Origin: Leptospira idonii | Lineage (GTDB): Bacteria > Spirochaetota > Leptospiria > Leptospirales > Leptospiraceae | Length of the DNA: 64,000 nt | NCBI RefSeq assembly: GCF_004770995.1 | Contig: NZ_RQHW01000047.1 | Location: 124,001-188,000, forward strand | Reading direction: 5' to 3' | Shown here: positions 37,802 to 47,130 of the stretch, in pieces | How the letters are laid out: each line of letters starts with the position of its first letter | Numbering within the stretch: position 1 is the first letter of the stretch | Notes under the pieces: generated by a model | Told to the model about the DNA's origin: nothing | Databases searched by the model: none | Seen by the model: the letters and a program-made list of their open reading frames with translations, nothing else | Made by a program: the position numbers and the translations under genes

Positions 37802-39601
37802 ATGAAGATTCTTGGGTTATCTTTAGGTGAATTGAGTACTGCTGCACTGATGATTGACGGCAATGTAATTGCCTGTGTGAGTGAAGAGAGATTTACTCGA
37901 AAGAAGAACGACGAAGTTCTTCCCGAGAAAGCGATTCGTTTTGTTTTGGAAACAGGAGGAATCAGCGGAGCGGATTTGGATAGAATCGTAATCGCAGGAA
38001 CCGAACTGAATATCTCCACTCATATTATGAGAACCTATAGTTCTTGGAAGATTTCTGATTACATACGTTCGATGAACGATTATTGGTATCCGAAACTTTA
38101 TCAAAAGAAAGAAGTCGATTTTTATAAATTATTTAAAGATAAGATCGACTTAAATCAAGCACCCGGTCCGGATCGTTGGAAAAAATTATTAAAAAACATC
38201 AAAGGTTATTATTCATCCAAAGATTGGCCACATTATAAGTCATTTTTGCATGATTATCTACATACTTTGATAGGAACCAAGAATGTTCCTATCGTTCATA
38301 TGGACCATCATACATGCCATGCTGCTTACGCTTACTGGGGATCGTTAAGTAGAGGGGAAGATGTTCTAACGATGACTGCGGATGCTTTTGGAGATGGATT
38401 GTCTTCTACCATTTCGGTAACTAAAAAGGACGGCGGTCTGAAGCGGGTTCATCAAATCGATGCAAACGAATTTACCATTGCTCGTTTGTATAGATATGTA
38501 ACTTTAATTTTAGGAATGAAGCCGAACGAACATGAGTATAAGGTAATGGGGCTTGCTCCTTATGCTAAGGAAGAAATTCTTAAGAAAGCTTACGAAGTGT
38601 TTTCTTCTACAATGCAAGTGAAAGGTCTTTCTATGGTTTATAATAATAAACCTAAAGACTATTATTTTTGGTTTAAAGAAAGGTTAGATGGCTGTCGTTT
38701 CGATGGAATTGCGGGAGGATTGCAAAAATATACCGAAGATATTATGCTTAAGTATATTTCTAACGCACTTAAATCTAAAAAGAAGTCAAAACTTGCTTAT
38801 TCTGGAGGAGTCTCCATGAATATAAAAACCAATATGCTTCTTCACGAACAAGCGCAACTTACTGAACTATATGTTCCCGGATCAGGTGGAGATGAATCTC
38901 TCGCAATTGGCGCATGTTATGCATATATGGATTCCGAAGTAGGCAGCAGAAGCATGGCGCCTTTGGCTAATTTATATTTGGGTCCCGATATGGACCTTGC
39001 TGAGGAAAAATATGTGATGGAAGCCGCAAGAAAGGAATATTTCGTTAAGGAATATAGCCCAAGTTTGGCGGCTGGTATGTTAGCGAAAGGTTTTGCTTTC
39101 GGAAGGTCGGTCGGAAGAGGTGAATTTGGAGCAAGGTCTTTGGGAAATAGGGCAATTCTTGCTGATCCTAGAAATTTCGATACGATTGCGGTCATTAACG
39201 AAAAAATTAAAAATCGTGATTTCTGGATGCCTTTTGCTCCATCTGTTTTAAGAGAAGATTTGAATCATTACGCAGTGAATCCGAAAGACATCGATTCTCC
39301 TTTTATGTCGATAGGTTTCAAAACTACTCAGAAAGGAAAGGAGGCTTTGCGCGCAGCAACTCATCCATCCGATGCGACCATTCGTCCGAATACTGTTACG
39401 GAAAAATCGAATAAAGAATATTACCGATTGATACAAGAGTTCAAAAAAATTACCGGAGTCGGCGGACTCTTAAACACTTCTTTTAATTTGCATGGTGAGC
39501 CTATTGTCAACGGTTCCAAAGACGCATACAGAGTGTTTCAGAAGAGTGGATTGGATGCGATCATCCTTCCTAATTGGATTATCTCCAAAAAAGAATTTTA
39601 G
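37802..39601 (+). CDS. NodU/CmcH-family carbamoyltransferase 1
   Basis: Transfers carbamoyl from carbamoyl phosphate to a hydroxyl of a sugar, via a carbamoyl-adenylate in the Kae1-like N-domain and a YrdC-like C-domain. 599 residues, family length. Marks: MKILGLSLGELSTAALMIDG, HMDHHTCHAAYAYWGSL (metal His), YKVMGLAPYAKEE, LAYSGGVSMNIKTN, GEFGARSLGNRAILADPR, FWMPFAPSVL and LLNTSFNLHGEPIV. First of three paralogues here (with 40832 and 47131), most like the one at 47131. Confidence 0.9.
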   Translation: MKILGLSLGELSTAALMIDGNVIACVSEERFTRKKNDEVLPEKAIRFVLETGGISGADLDRIVIAGTELNISTHIMRTYSSWKISDYIRSMNDYWYPKLYQKKEVDFYKLFKDKIDLNQAPGPDRWKKLLKNIKGYYSSKDWPHYKSFLHDYLHTLIGTKNVPIVHMDHHTCHAAYAYWGSLSRGEDVLTMTADAFGDGLSSTISVTKKDGGLKRVHQIDANEFTIARLYRYVTLILGMKPNEHEYKVMGLAPYAKEEILKKAYEVFSSTMQVKGLSMVYNNKPKDYYFWFKERLDGCRFDGIAGGLQKYTEDIMLKYISNALKSKKKSKLAYSGGVSMNIKTNMLLHEQAQLTELYVPGSGGDESLAIGACYAYMDSEVGSRSMAPLANLYLGPDMDLAEEKYVMEAARKEYFVKEYSPSLAAGMLAKGFAFGRSVGRGEFGARSLGNRAILADPRNFDTIAVINEKIKNRDFWMPFAPSVLREDLNHYAVNPKDIDSPFMSIGFKTTQKGKEALRAATHPSDATIRPNTVTEKSNKEYYRLIQEFKKITGVGGLLNTSFNLHGEPIVNGSKDAYRVFQKSGLDAIILPNWIISKKEF

Positions 39602-39663
39602 TTTTCTAATGAATTCAAGTTTGTTTGCAACTTTAAAAAAGATATTCGATAAGCAGGAAAAAA

Positions 39664-40827
39664 ATGCCAGGGTTTGAGTTAATCGGTAACGAAGAATTTG
39701 AAGAATTAAAAGATCTTTTCGATAGAAGTAAAATTCTTTTTAGACATGGTTTTGATGCGATTCGAAACGGGGTTTATAAAGTTAGGGATTTTGAGTTAGC
39801 CTTTGCCGAACATTTCGGGTATAAGGACGCTTTGGCGGTCACTTCAGGAACCGCAGCTTTGAAAGTTGCTATAAAGGCCGCTGGAATCGGAAAAGGAGAT
39901 GAGGTGATTACTCAGTCTTTTACTTTTCTAGCTACAGTGGAAGCAATCGTAGAAGCAGGTGCAACTCCTGTTATTTGTGAGATAGATGAATCTCTTAATA
40001 TGGATCCATCTTTATTGGAATCTTTGATTACTCCGAAAACGAAAATGATTATTCCCGTGCACATGTTAGGTGTTCCTGCGAAAATGGACCAGATACTTAC
40101 GATTGCCCGCAAACACAAATTATTAGTTATGGAAGACACTGCTTGGGGTTGCGGCGGTAAGTTCCAAGGTAAGTATTTGGGAACCTTGGGTGATATAGGA
40201 AGTTTCAGCTTTGATTTCGCCAAAATCATCACTACCGGCGAAGGCGGAATGATTGTCGCTAAAGATCAAAACCTTTTGGATAGAGCGAAAGCATACCATG
40301 ACCATGGTCATGAGAATAATCCCAAACTTCCCAGATGGGAAGATTCCAGAAGTAGTTCCGGTTTTAACTATCGTATGACGGAGATGCAGGGATCTGTAGG
40401 TCTCGCTCAATTAAAAAAACTAAATACGATCGTCGAAGCGCAAAGAAAAAATCAGGCTAAAATCAAATCTATCGTTTCTCAATTTCAGGGAATTCGTTTC
40501 AGGGAAGTTCCTGAAACCGGGGAAGAAACAGCAGATGCTCTTGTTTTTTTTACGGAAACACCGGAAAAAGCCAAAGAGTTTAGAGCAGCGATGTTGGAAC
40601 AAGGACTAGGGACTAAGATTTTACCGGAAGCAATTTCCTGGCATTTTGCGGGAACATGGAATCATATTGAGGAACTTAATTCTAAATATAATAGTTTAGA
40701 AAATGCATTCCCTAAGTCTCTGGAGCTATTGAATAAAAGCGTTGCTATACCGATTCAGGTAAACATGCAAGAGCAGGCATTGGAAAAAATAAATTCTGCA
40801 ATGATTAAGGTATTTAAAGGTAAGTAA
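39664..40827 (+). CDS. DegT/DnrJ aminotransferase, KdnA-like (8-amino-Kdo transaminase)
   Basis: 387-residue PLP enzyme. It begins MPGFELIGNEEFEELKDLF and has TSGTAALKVAIKAAGIGKGDEVI, DTAWGCGGKFQGK, and FDFAKIITTGEGGM with the PLP lysine. The MPGFE(L) start and the overall order match KdnA of Shewanella, which aminates the C8 aldehyde of oxidised Kdo (from memory of that family; not searched). With the KdnB-like gene at 33435 it would make Kdo8N or an analogue. The two genes are separated by 5 kb rather than adjacent. A generic sugar transaminase remains possible. Confidence 0.75.
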   Translation: MPGFELIGNEEFEELKDLFDRSKILFRHGFDAIRNGVYKVRDFELAFAEHFGYKDALAVTSGTAALKVAIKAAGIGKGDEVITQSFTFLATVEAIVEAGATPVICEIDESLNMDPSLLESLITPKTKMIIPVHMLGVPAKMDQILTIARKHKLLVMEDTAWGCGGKFQGKYLGTLGDIGSFSFDFAKIITTGEGGMIVAKDQNLLDRAKAYHDHGHENNPKLPRWEDSRSSSGFNYRMTEMQGSVGLAQLKKLNTIVEAQRKNQAKIKSIVSQFQGIRFREVPETGEETADALVFFTETPEKAKEFRAAMLEQGLGTKILPEAISWHFAGTWNHIEELNSKYNSLENAFPKSLELLNKSVAIPIQVNMQEQALEKINSAMIKVFKGK

Positions 40828-40831
40828 AGAA

Positions 40832-42583
40832 ATGAAAATATTAGGAATTAATGCATTCGGTCACGATACTTCGGCAGCTTTGGTGATTGACGGAAAGTTA
40901 ATCGCTGCGGTGGAAGAAGAAAGATTAAATCGTGAAAAGAGCACAAGAGCATTTCCTCATCTATCAATCGATTATTGTTTAAAACAAGCCGGTATTAAAT
41001 TTGAAGATGTAGATTATATAACCTATGCCTATCAGCCTCATCTTTGGCTTTTGCAAAGGTTTTTGTATCATCAGTTTCGCTTCTTCCCTGATGCGTTAGG
41101 TGAAATTAAATACGCGAAAAGAATGATTTCAAAATTTATGTTTTTGAAATCCAATATTCGTAAAGAGTTGAAGACAGATAAACCGATTATCCTGATCAAA
41201 CACCACGATGCACATATCGGAAGTACTTTTTTAGTTTCTCCTTTTGACGAAGCTGCTATACTCACTCTGGACGGGCTTGGTGAATATGAAACTAGTGTTC
41301 AAGCAGTAGGTAAGGGCACTGAAATAAAAAGATTAGATAATATACTTTTCCCGAATTCTCTCGGCTCTATGTATGCCTGTATTTCACATTTTGTTGGTTA
41401 TACGGCAGAGCTTGATGAAGGAAAGGTAATGGGTCTTGCTGCCTATGGAGATGCTTCCGAATATTATAACGATTTCAAGAAGCTGGTTAAACTGAAAAAA
41501 GACGGAACTTTCGAATTGGATCTTTCCTATTTCGAATATCACAAGAAAAGAGATACTTGGGTTAGTGATAAGTTTTATAAAGTTTTTGGACCCAAAAGAG
41601 CTAAACATGAAGAAATGACTACTCGTCATATAAATGTTGCCGCTGCGGCTCAAAAAGTATTAGAAGATACTGTTCTACATATTTCCGAATCACTCTATAA
41701 TAAAACAAAAATGAAGGCTCTTTGTCTGGCAGGCGGGGTTGCTTTGAATAGCGTAGCAAACGGAAAAATCGTCGAGCAGGGGCTGTTTAAAGAAATTTTT
41801 ATCCAACCTGCCAGTGGTGACAACGGATTGCCGTTAGGCGCCGCTTTTTATGTTTATAATACTTTGAAAAAGCAGAAACGTGTTTTCGTAGAAAAAGACA
41901 CATATTTAGGACCGGAATATCCTGAAGAAGATATCATCAAAGCTCTTAAGAAGTACGATTTACCGGTTTATAAATCTGCGAATGTCGCCAATGAAACCGC
42001 CAAAATGTTGTCAGAAAAAAATGTAATCGGACTTTATCAAGGTAGAATGGAGTTTGGTCCTCGTGCTCTCGGAAACAGAAGTATCATTGCAGATCCTCGA
42101 TTCGAAGATATGAAAGATATTGTGAACGAAAAAGTAAAATTCAGGGAAGCATACCGGCCTTTCGCACCTGCGATTCTTGCAGATCATTGTAAGGATTATT
42201 TTGAAAACGATTATACGTCCCCTTATATGCTTCTTGTTTATAAGGCGAAACCTTTCGCTAAAGATAAAATCCCTGCAGTGGTTCACCAAGACGGTACGGG
42301 AAGGGTGCAGACGGTGGAGAAAGATATTAATCCTCGATATTATAATATCATAAATGAATTTTATAATCTGACAGGCGTGCCAGTGATCATGAACACTTCT
42401 TTTAACATCAAGGATGAACCGATTGTATGTAATCCGGAGGATGCTGTAAGATGTTTTCTTGGGACTAACATTGATGCTTTGGTTTTGGAAGATTACATAG
42501 TAAAAAAGACGGATATAGATTTAAGCAAATATGGCAACCAAGAAGATTTTCGCCACAATAGAGGCCAGGCTAGCAAGCACTAG
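40832..42583 (+). CDS. NodU/CmcH-family carbamoyltransferase 2
   Basis: 583 residues, with MKILGINAFGHDTSAALVIDGKLIAAVEEERLNREK, KHHDAHIGSTFLVSPFDEA, GKVMGLAAYGDASEY, CLAGGVALNSVANGK, GRMEFGPRALGNRSIIADPR, YRPFAPAIL and IMNTSFNIKDEPIV. This is the more classical NodU-type paralogue, clearly different from those at 37802 and 47131. Its 3' end overlaps the nucleotidyltransferase-dehydrogenase fusion by 53 bases in another frame, an unusually long overlap for neighbouring genes. Confidence 0.9.
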   Translation: MKILGINAFGHDTSAALVIDGKLIAAVEEERLNREKSTRAFPHLSIDYCLKQAGIKFEDVDYITYAYQPHLWLLQRFLYHQFRFFPDALGEIKYAKRMISKFMFLKSNIRKELKTDKPIILIKHHDAHIGSTFLVSPFDEAAILTLDGLGEYETSVQAVGKGTEIKRLDNILFPNSLGSMYACISHFVGYTAELDEGKVMGLAAYGDASEYYNDFKKLVKLKKDGTFELDLSYFEYHKKRDTWVSDKFYKVFGPKRAKHEEMTTRHINVAAAAQKVLEDTVLHISESLYNKTKMKALCLAGGVALNSVANGKIVEQGLFKEIFIQPASGDNGLPLGAAFYVYNTLKKQKRVFVEKDTYLGPEYPEEDIIKALKKYDLPVYKSANVANETAKMLSEKNVIGLYQGRMEFGPRALGNRSIIADPRFEDMKDIVNEKVKFREAYRPFAPAILADHCKDYFENDYTSPYMLLVYKAKPFAKDKIPAVVHQDGTGRVQTVEKDINPRYYNIINEFYNLTGVPVIMNTSFNIKDEPIVCNPEDAVRCFLGTNIDALVLEDYIVKKTDIDLSKYGNQEDFRHNRGQASKH

Positions 42584-44249
42584 ACTTCCCGGCAAAGTTT
42601 TATTGCCATTAGGCGGAGTCCCTGTCCTTCAGTTTTTAATTGAAAGGCTGAAAAGGTCCAAACTTCTTAATGGCATTATCATCGCCACTTCCTCTAATCC
42701 GGAAAACGATGCTATTGAAACTTTGGCTAAAGAAATAGGCATTCCTTGCTTTCGCGGAAGCGAGGATGACGTATTGAGTAGGGTGATCGGAGCTGCTGAG
42801 TCTCAGGGGGCGGATACGATCGTCCAACTTACCGGAGATTGTCCTTTGATGGATCCTTTGTTGATCGATGAGTGTATTTCTCACTACTTAAACGGTAACT
42901 ATGATTATGTAGCGAATGAATTGGTGAGAACCTATCCTATAGGAATGGATATAGCTGTTTTTTCTCTCCCTCTTTTGAAAGATACATATAAGGAAGAGGA
43001 TTTAACCGAAGCTGATAAAGAACACGTAACTACATATATTGTAGAAAGGCCTATTCGTTATAAACTACTCAATGTCCGCGCCGATGAAGAACAGGATCGT
43101 CCTGACCTTGCTTTGACCCTTGATACTCCTGAAGATTACGCTACATTAACGTCTATTGTAGATTCCTTATATCCCAAAAAGAATGATTTTTCCCTAAGGG
43201 ATATTATTAAGTTTTTGGATGAGAACAAGCAGATATCTTCTATCAATTCCGAAATCAAAAGAAAAAAGAAGGAAATTCGTAAATTAAATATCGGAATCAT
43301 CGGTCTAGGTAAAATTGCAAGTGATTACGATTCTGGTCCGGAAGGCACAGATGTGAATAGTCATGCAAAGGCTTTTTTACAAAATGAATTTTGCAATATA
43401 ACTTCCATAATGGATAAGGATTCCGCAAGGTCGGAACGCTTTAAAGCGAAGTGGTCGTTAGATGTAGATTCTTTTACCGATATAAATCATTTTTTCGATT
43501 CGTCTTCTAATATAGATCTTTTATCTATTTGTTCCAATACTGACTCTCATTTTGAGATTCTAAAGTCCGCTTTCGAGAGGAATATTCCTTTTGTACTTTG
43601 TGAAAAGCCTATTACGGAAAAAGAAGACGAGTTAAAGGAAATCGTAAGACTTTCTCAAAAATCAAAAACAAAACTCATTATCAATCATATCCTGAGATGG
43701 GAACCTGGGGTTCATTCCATTCAAAGAGAATTGGTGGGAAAAAAGATTCAAAAAGTTACTGTGCTATATGCGAAAGGTTTTTTGCATAATGGCGTACATG
43801 TCGTTGACCTGTCCTTGTATCTATTCGGTCTTCCTAAAAAAGTGACGAAACGGAAAGAACATTCTGACGGATTGGGTTACCTAAATCTTGATTTCGATTT
43901 AATCTATGATGATTTTGAAATCTCTTTCTTTGCTTTGGATGAAAGCAGGTTTAGCATCTTTGAGTATTCTATTTTTACCGAATCCGATAAGTTTGTGATA
44001 GATGATTTAACAACTTCTATTAAAAGATATCCTCTAGTCGATCACCCTTCCATACCTAATTATAAATATTTAACTTCCGTTCCTGAGAAGATAGAATGTT
44101 TTCAAAATCAAAGCATGAAAAATGTTATAGATGATGTCGTGTTAGGTATTCGTACTGGAAATGATCTTTATTTCCGATCTAAACTGGATGATTGTGTTGC
44201 AACGATGAATACATTATTCGATATTATGAGGGCTCCATGTCAAAATTAG
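42531..44249 (+). CDS. Fused SpsF-type nucleotidyltransferase and Gfo/Idh/MocA dehydrogenase
   Basis: Single open frame of 572 residues with two enzymes. Residues 1-238 are a SpsF-like cytidylyltransferase (FATIEARLASTRLPGKVLLPLGG, VQLTGDCPLMDPLLIDE, ALTLDTPEDY). Residues 239-251 are a Lys-rich linker (EIKRKKKEIRK). From residue 252 begins a Gfo/Idh/MocA Rossmann dehydrogenase, with LNIGIIGLGKIASDYDSG (NAD site), LCEKPITEKEDE (catalytic-region EKP) and HNGVHVVDLSLYLFG. So activation and C-C/C-OH oxidation or reduction of a nucleotide sugar may be channelled in one protein. Which reaction comes first is unknown. Its end overlaps the next aminotransferase by 13 bases. Confidence 0.85.
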   Translation: MATKKIFATIEARLASTRLPGKVLLPLGGVPVLQFLIERLKRSKLLNGIIIATSSNPENDAIETLAKEIGIPCFRGSEDDVLSRVIGAAESQGADTIVQLTGDCPLMDPLLIDECISHYLNGNYDYVANELVRTYPIGMDIAVFSLPLLKDTYKEEDLTEADKEHVTTYIVERPIRYKLLNVRADEEQDRPDLALTLDTPEDYATLTSIVDSLYPKKNDFSLRDIIKFLDENKQISSINSEIKRKKKEIRKLNIGIIGLGKIASDYDSGPEGTDVNSHAKAFLQNEFCNITSIMDKDSARSERFKAKWSLDVDSFTDINHFFDSSSNIDLLSICSNTDSHFEILKSAFERNIPFVLCEKPITEKEDELKEIVRLSQKSKTKLIINHILRWEPGVHSIQRELVGKKIQKVTVLYAKGFLHNGVHVVDLSLYLFGLPKKVTKRKEHSDGLGYLNLDFDLIYDDFEISFFALDESRFSIFEYSIFTESDKFVIDDLTTSIKRYPLVDHPSIPNYKYLTSVPEKIECFQNQSMKNVIDDVVLGIRTGNDLYFRSKLDDCVATMNTLFDIMRAPCQN

Positions 44250-45493
44250 TATTTAACGGAGGTAATACTCCTGCCTTCAATGGAAAATTGGTTGATTATA
44301 ATCCTTTCGGTGAAGAGGAAAAGAAGGCTGCGATCGCAGTATTAGAATCCGGCAATCTATCTGGTTTCGTTGCAACCGGAGATAAAAGATTTTACGGAGG
44401 AGAAAAGGTTAGGGAGTTCGAATCACTTTTTTCCGCAAGAATCGGAACTAAATATGCTGTGTCTTTCAATTCTGCGACTTCAGGGTTGGTTGCTGCAATC
44501 GGTGCATTGAAACTTTCTGTCGGAGATGAGGTGATTGTTCCTGCTCAGACAATGTCCGCTTCAGCGGCATGCGCTTTGGCATATTCTGCAATTCCTGTTT
44601 TTGCCGATGTAGAAAAAGAAACATACTGCATTGATCCTAAGTCCCTTAGGGAAAAAATATCCGAGAAGACAAAAGCTATCGTTGTCGTTCATCTATACGG
44701 CCATCCGGCAAATATGGCCGAAATTCTTTCGATTGCGAAGGAATTTAATTTAAAGATCATTGAAGATTGTTCGCAAGCTCCTACCGGATATTACAAAAAT
44801 CAGAACGTGGGAACTTTCGGTGACATAGGTATTTTTAGTTTTAATTTTCATAAACACATCAATTGCGGTGAAGGCGGAATCGCTGTCGTTAATGATGAGG
44901 AACTTAGAGAAAGGCTTTGTTTGATTCGTAATCATGGTGAAGTAAAAGGTTTCCAGGGAGACTTATCCCACACTGTTGGCTGGAATTTTCGCCTAACAGA
45001 ACTTCAGGCGGCGATTGCGATTGAGCAAACGAAAAAGATAGACATACTGGTCGGAACTAAACAAAAGCAGGCGCAAAAACTTACTTCTTTATTGTCCGGT
45101 TATAAGTGGCTTCAGACCCCAGTGGTTTTGGAAAATTGCTCCCATGTGTATTATGATTTTCCTATGAGACTCAATCTTGAAGGAACCGGATTGGATTTAG
45201 ATAAACTCAGAAAAATCACAGCTTTAGAGAATCTTCCGATCACAGATTCTTATAAGCCATTGTATTGGTTCCCTATTTATCAAAGCCAAATTTGTTATGG
45301 AAAAGATCATTTTCCTTTTAATTTACTTTCTGAAAAGAATAAGAATAACTATCAAAAAGGAAGTTGTCCCAATGCGGAAAGCCTTTATGAAAAAGAATGT
45401 CTTACTTTTGAAATATGTTCTTATGCGTTAACGGATGATATTTTAGATTGTTTCCCTGTCATGTTCGATAAAATAACTAAAGAGTATTTTTGA
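44237..45493 (+). CDS. DegT/DnrJ/EryC1/StrS aminotransferase
   Basis: 418 residues when started at the ATG at 44237 (MSKLVFNGGNTPAFNGK), which aligns with the family's N-terminus; the frame itself opens earlier. NSATSGLVAAIGALKLSVGDEVIVPAQTM, EDCSQAPTGYYKNQ and FSFNFHKHINCGEGG (PLP lysine) are typical of sugar aminotransferases. It acts on a keto sugar, likely the product of the oxidase domain encoded just upstream, since its start overlaps that gene (inference). Confidence 0.85.
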   Translation: MSKLVFNGGNTPAFNGKLVDYNPFGEEEKKAAIAVLESGNLSGFVATGDKRFYGGEKVREFESLFSARIGTKYAVSFNSATSGLVAAIGALKLSVGDEVIVPAQTMSASAACALAYSAIPVFADVEKETYCIDPKSLREKISEKTKAIVVVHLYGHPANMAEILSIAKEFNLKIIEDCSQAPTGYYKNQNVGTFGDIGIFSFNFHKHINCGEGGIAVVNDEELRERLCLIRNHGEVKGFQGDLSHTVGWNFRLTELQAAIAIEQTKKIDILVGTKQKQAQKLTSLLSGYKWLQTPVVLENCSHVYYDFPMRLNLEGTGLDLDKLRKITALENLPITDSYKPLYWFPIYQSQICYGKDHFPFNLLSEKNKNNYQKGSCPNAESLYEKECLTFEICSYALTDDILDCFPVMFDKITKEYF

Positions 45494-46536
45494 AGGGTTT
45501 AATTACGTTCAATCATCCTGGAGGAAAGAATGTAGTTCTTCCTGTTGTTTCTTTTTTGTTAAATCAACATCCTGATTTACAATTAGACTTTGCTATTACC
45601 TCCGAATCTTCCGGCTTAGAAGAAGAGTTTAAAGAAAGAGTTCATGCTTATTGTCTTCCTGAGAATGTAAGTTCCGAAGATTTAAGATCTCTCGATTGGA
45701 ATCAGTATCAGTTTGTGTTGAGTGGAACGAGTATTTCGGGAAACTTAGAGAAGACTGTGGTGCGTGAAGCAACTCGTTTGAAGATTAAATCTTATTCGAT
45801 TGTGGATCATTGGTGCAACTATCTCTTCCGTTATGAAGAAAAAGAGGGCAGTTTCGATTCAGTCCCCGATATTATTTTTGTACCTGATGATTTGGCAAAA
45901 GTTGAAATGGAGTCATTCGGTTTTGATCAGAGTAAAATTATTTCTTCCGGGCATCCCGGTTTAGGTTCTTTAGAAAAGAAAATACATAAACTTACTTCGG
46001 AAGATAAGAATAGGATTCATAAAAATTTAAAACTGGAAAGCGGTTGGGAGTTCGCAGTTTTTGTATCCGAGCCCATTTCTCAGGATGAACACAGTGATTC
46101 CGAAATAGACGAAAGAACAGTGATTCAAGATTTTTTGATTCAACAACTTTCATGGCTGACACAAAATCGAATTCAATTGTTTATAAAGCTTCATCCGAGA
46201 GACGATCAAAAAAAATATTCGGACCTTCCTATTGAGGTAATTCCTACTCATTTAGATAAATTTGAAATTATACAATCCGCACGCTTTGTTATTGGAATCG
46301 ACTCTATGCTTCTTTTGGAATCTTCTCTTCTGAATGTCCCCACTTTCAGTCTGTGCTCACTTGTATCCGGAAAATTATCGATTGGAGAAAGGTTAAGCTG
46401 GGTGAAAAGTTTTCACCCAGATCAAAGAGAAAAACTTTTGTCTTTGAACGATGTTTCTTCCGTTGAAATTCTACTTCATTCTAATTCCTGCAAATTGATT
46501 GGCGATAAGATTCTTTCTGAATTTATTCCTGCATGA
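45490..46536 (+). CDS. Putative glycosyltransferase-like protein in polysaccharide locus
   Basis: 348 residues from TTG (overlapping the previous stop as TTGA). Not recognised with confidence. The second half has PDIIFVPDDLAKVEMESFGF and FIKLHPRDDQKKYSDL, then FVIGIDSMLLLESSLLNVPTFSL, which resembles GT-B-fold capsule/CDP-glycerol-type transferases (KLHPRD motif). It may add a sugar to the repeat unit. No membrane segment. Confidence 0.6.
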   Translation: MKGLITFNHPGGKNVVLPVVSFLLNQHPDLQLDFAITSESSGLEEEFKERVHAYCLPENVSSEDLRSLDWNQYQFVLSGTSISGNLEKTVVREATRLKIKSYSIVDHWCNYLFRYEEKEGSFDSVPDIIFVPDDLAKVEMESFGFDQSKIISSGHPGLGSLEKKIHKLTSEDKNRIHKNLKLESGWEFAVFVSEPISQDEHSDSEIDERTVIQDFLIQQLSWLTQNRIQLFIKLHPRDDQKKYSDLPIEVIPTHLDKFEIIQSARFVIGIDSMLLLESSLLNVPTFSLCSLVSGKLSIGERLSWVKSFHPDQREKLLSLNDVSSVEILLHSNSCKLIGDKILSEFIPA

Positions 46537-47081
46537 AGGTTCCTATGGAAAGTATATTTTTAGAATCCGATATTGTTGCTTTGAGTTCTTTATCTCTTTC
46601 TGATTATTCCGAAACCTACTTGAATTGGCTGAATGATGAAGAGGTAAATAAATATTCATATCGTCGCTATTTTCCCACAACTAGCGCTTCGTTAGAGATA
46701 TTTTTGAAGGACATTTCTAAAAGAGAGGATGAAGTTCATTTTTCTATCAAAAGAAAGTCTGATAAACTTCATATAGGGAATATTTGCCTGAAGTCGATTC
46801 ATTGGCAAGCCAGATGCGCAGAGTTGGGGATATTGATCGGAGATAAATCCGCTTGGGGAAACGGATATGGAACTTCTGCGGTAAAGTTGATTGTCGAATA
46901 TGGTTTCCTAAGATTGAATTTAAATCGAATCGAAATCGGTACATTTAATCCGAGCGCAAAACGGATGTTTGAGAAAAATAACTTTCAGCACGAAGGACTT
47001 AGCCGTCAGAAGATTTATATAGACGGCAAGTATTATGACGATATCAAAATGGCCATCTTGGCAGAAGATTTTTTTAAGTAA
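46533..47081 (+). CDS. GNAT-family N-acetyltransferase
   Basis: 182 residues, RimJ/RimL-like: DYSETYLNWLNDEEVNKYSYRR, GNICLKSIHWQARCAELGILIGDKSAWGNGYGTSAVKLIVEYGF (acetyl-CoA site) and MFEKNNFQHEGLSRQK. Likely N-acetylates an amino sugar, as PseH or LegH do in nonulosonic acid synthesis. ATGA overlap with the preceding gene. Confidence 0.78.
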   Translation: MKVPMESIFLESDIVALSSLSLSDYSETYLNWLNDEEVNKYSYRRYFPTTSASLEIFLKDISKREDEVHFSIKRKSDKLHIGNICLKSIHWQARCAELGILIGDKSAWGNGYGTSAVKLIVEYGFLRLNLNRIEIGTFNPSAKRMFEKNNFQHEGLSRQKIYIDGKYYDDIKMAILAEDFFK

Positions 47082-47130
47082 TTATTGTTAATAAGTAAGA
47101 ATAAAATATAAACATGGATAAACAGGTATT

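Noticed and set aside
33435..40827. Kdo8N synthesis for lipid A core (as in Shewanella)
   Set aside because: The genes sit in an O-antigen-type operon rather than near kds or waa genes, so destination of any amino-Kdo is left open.
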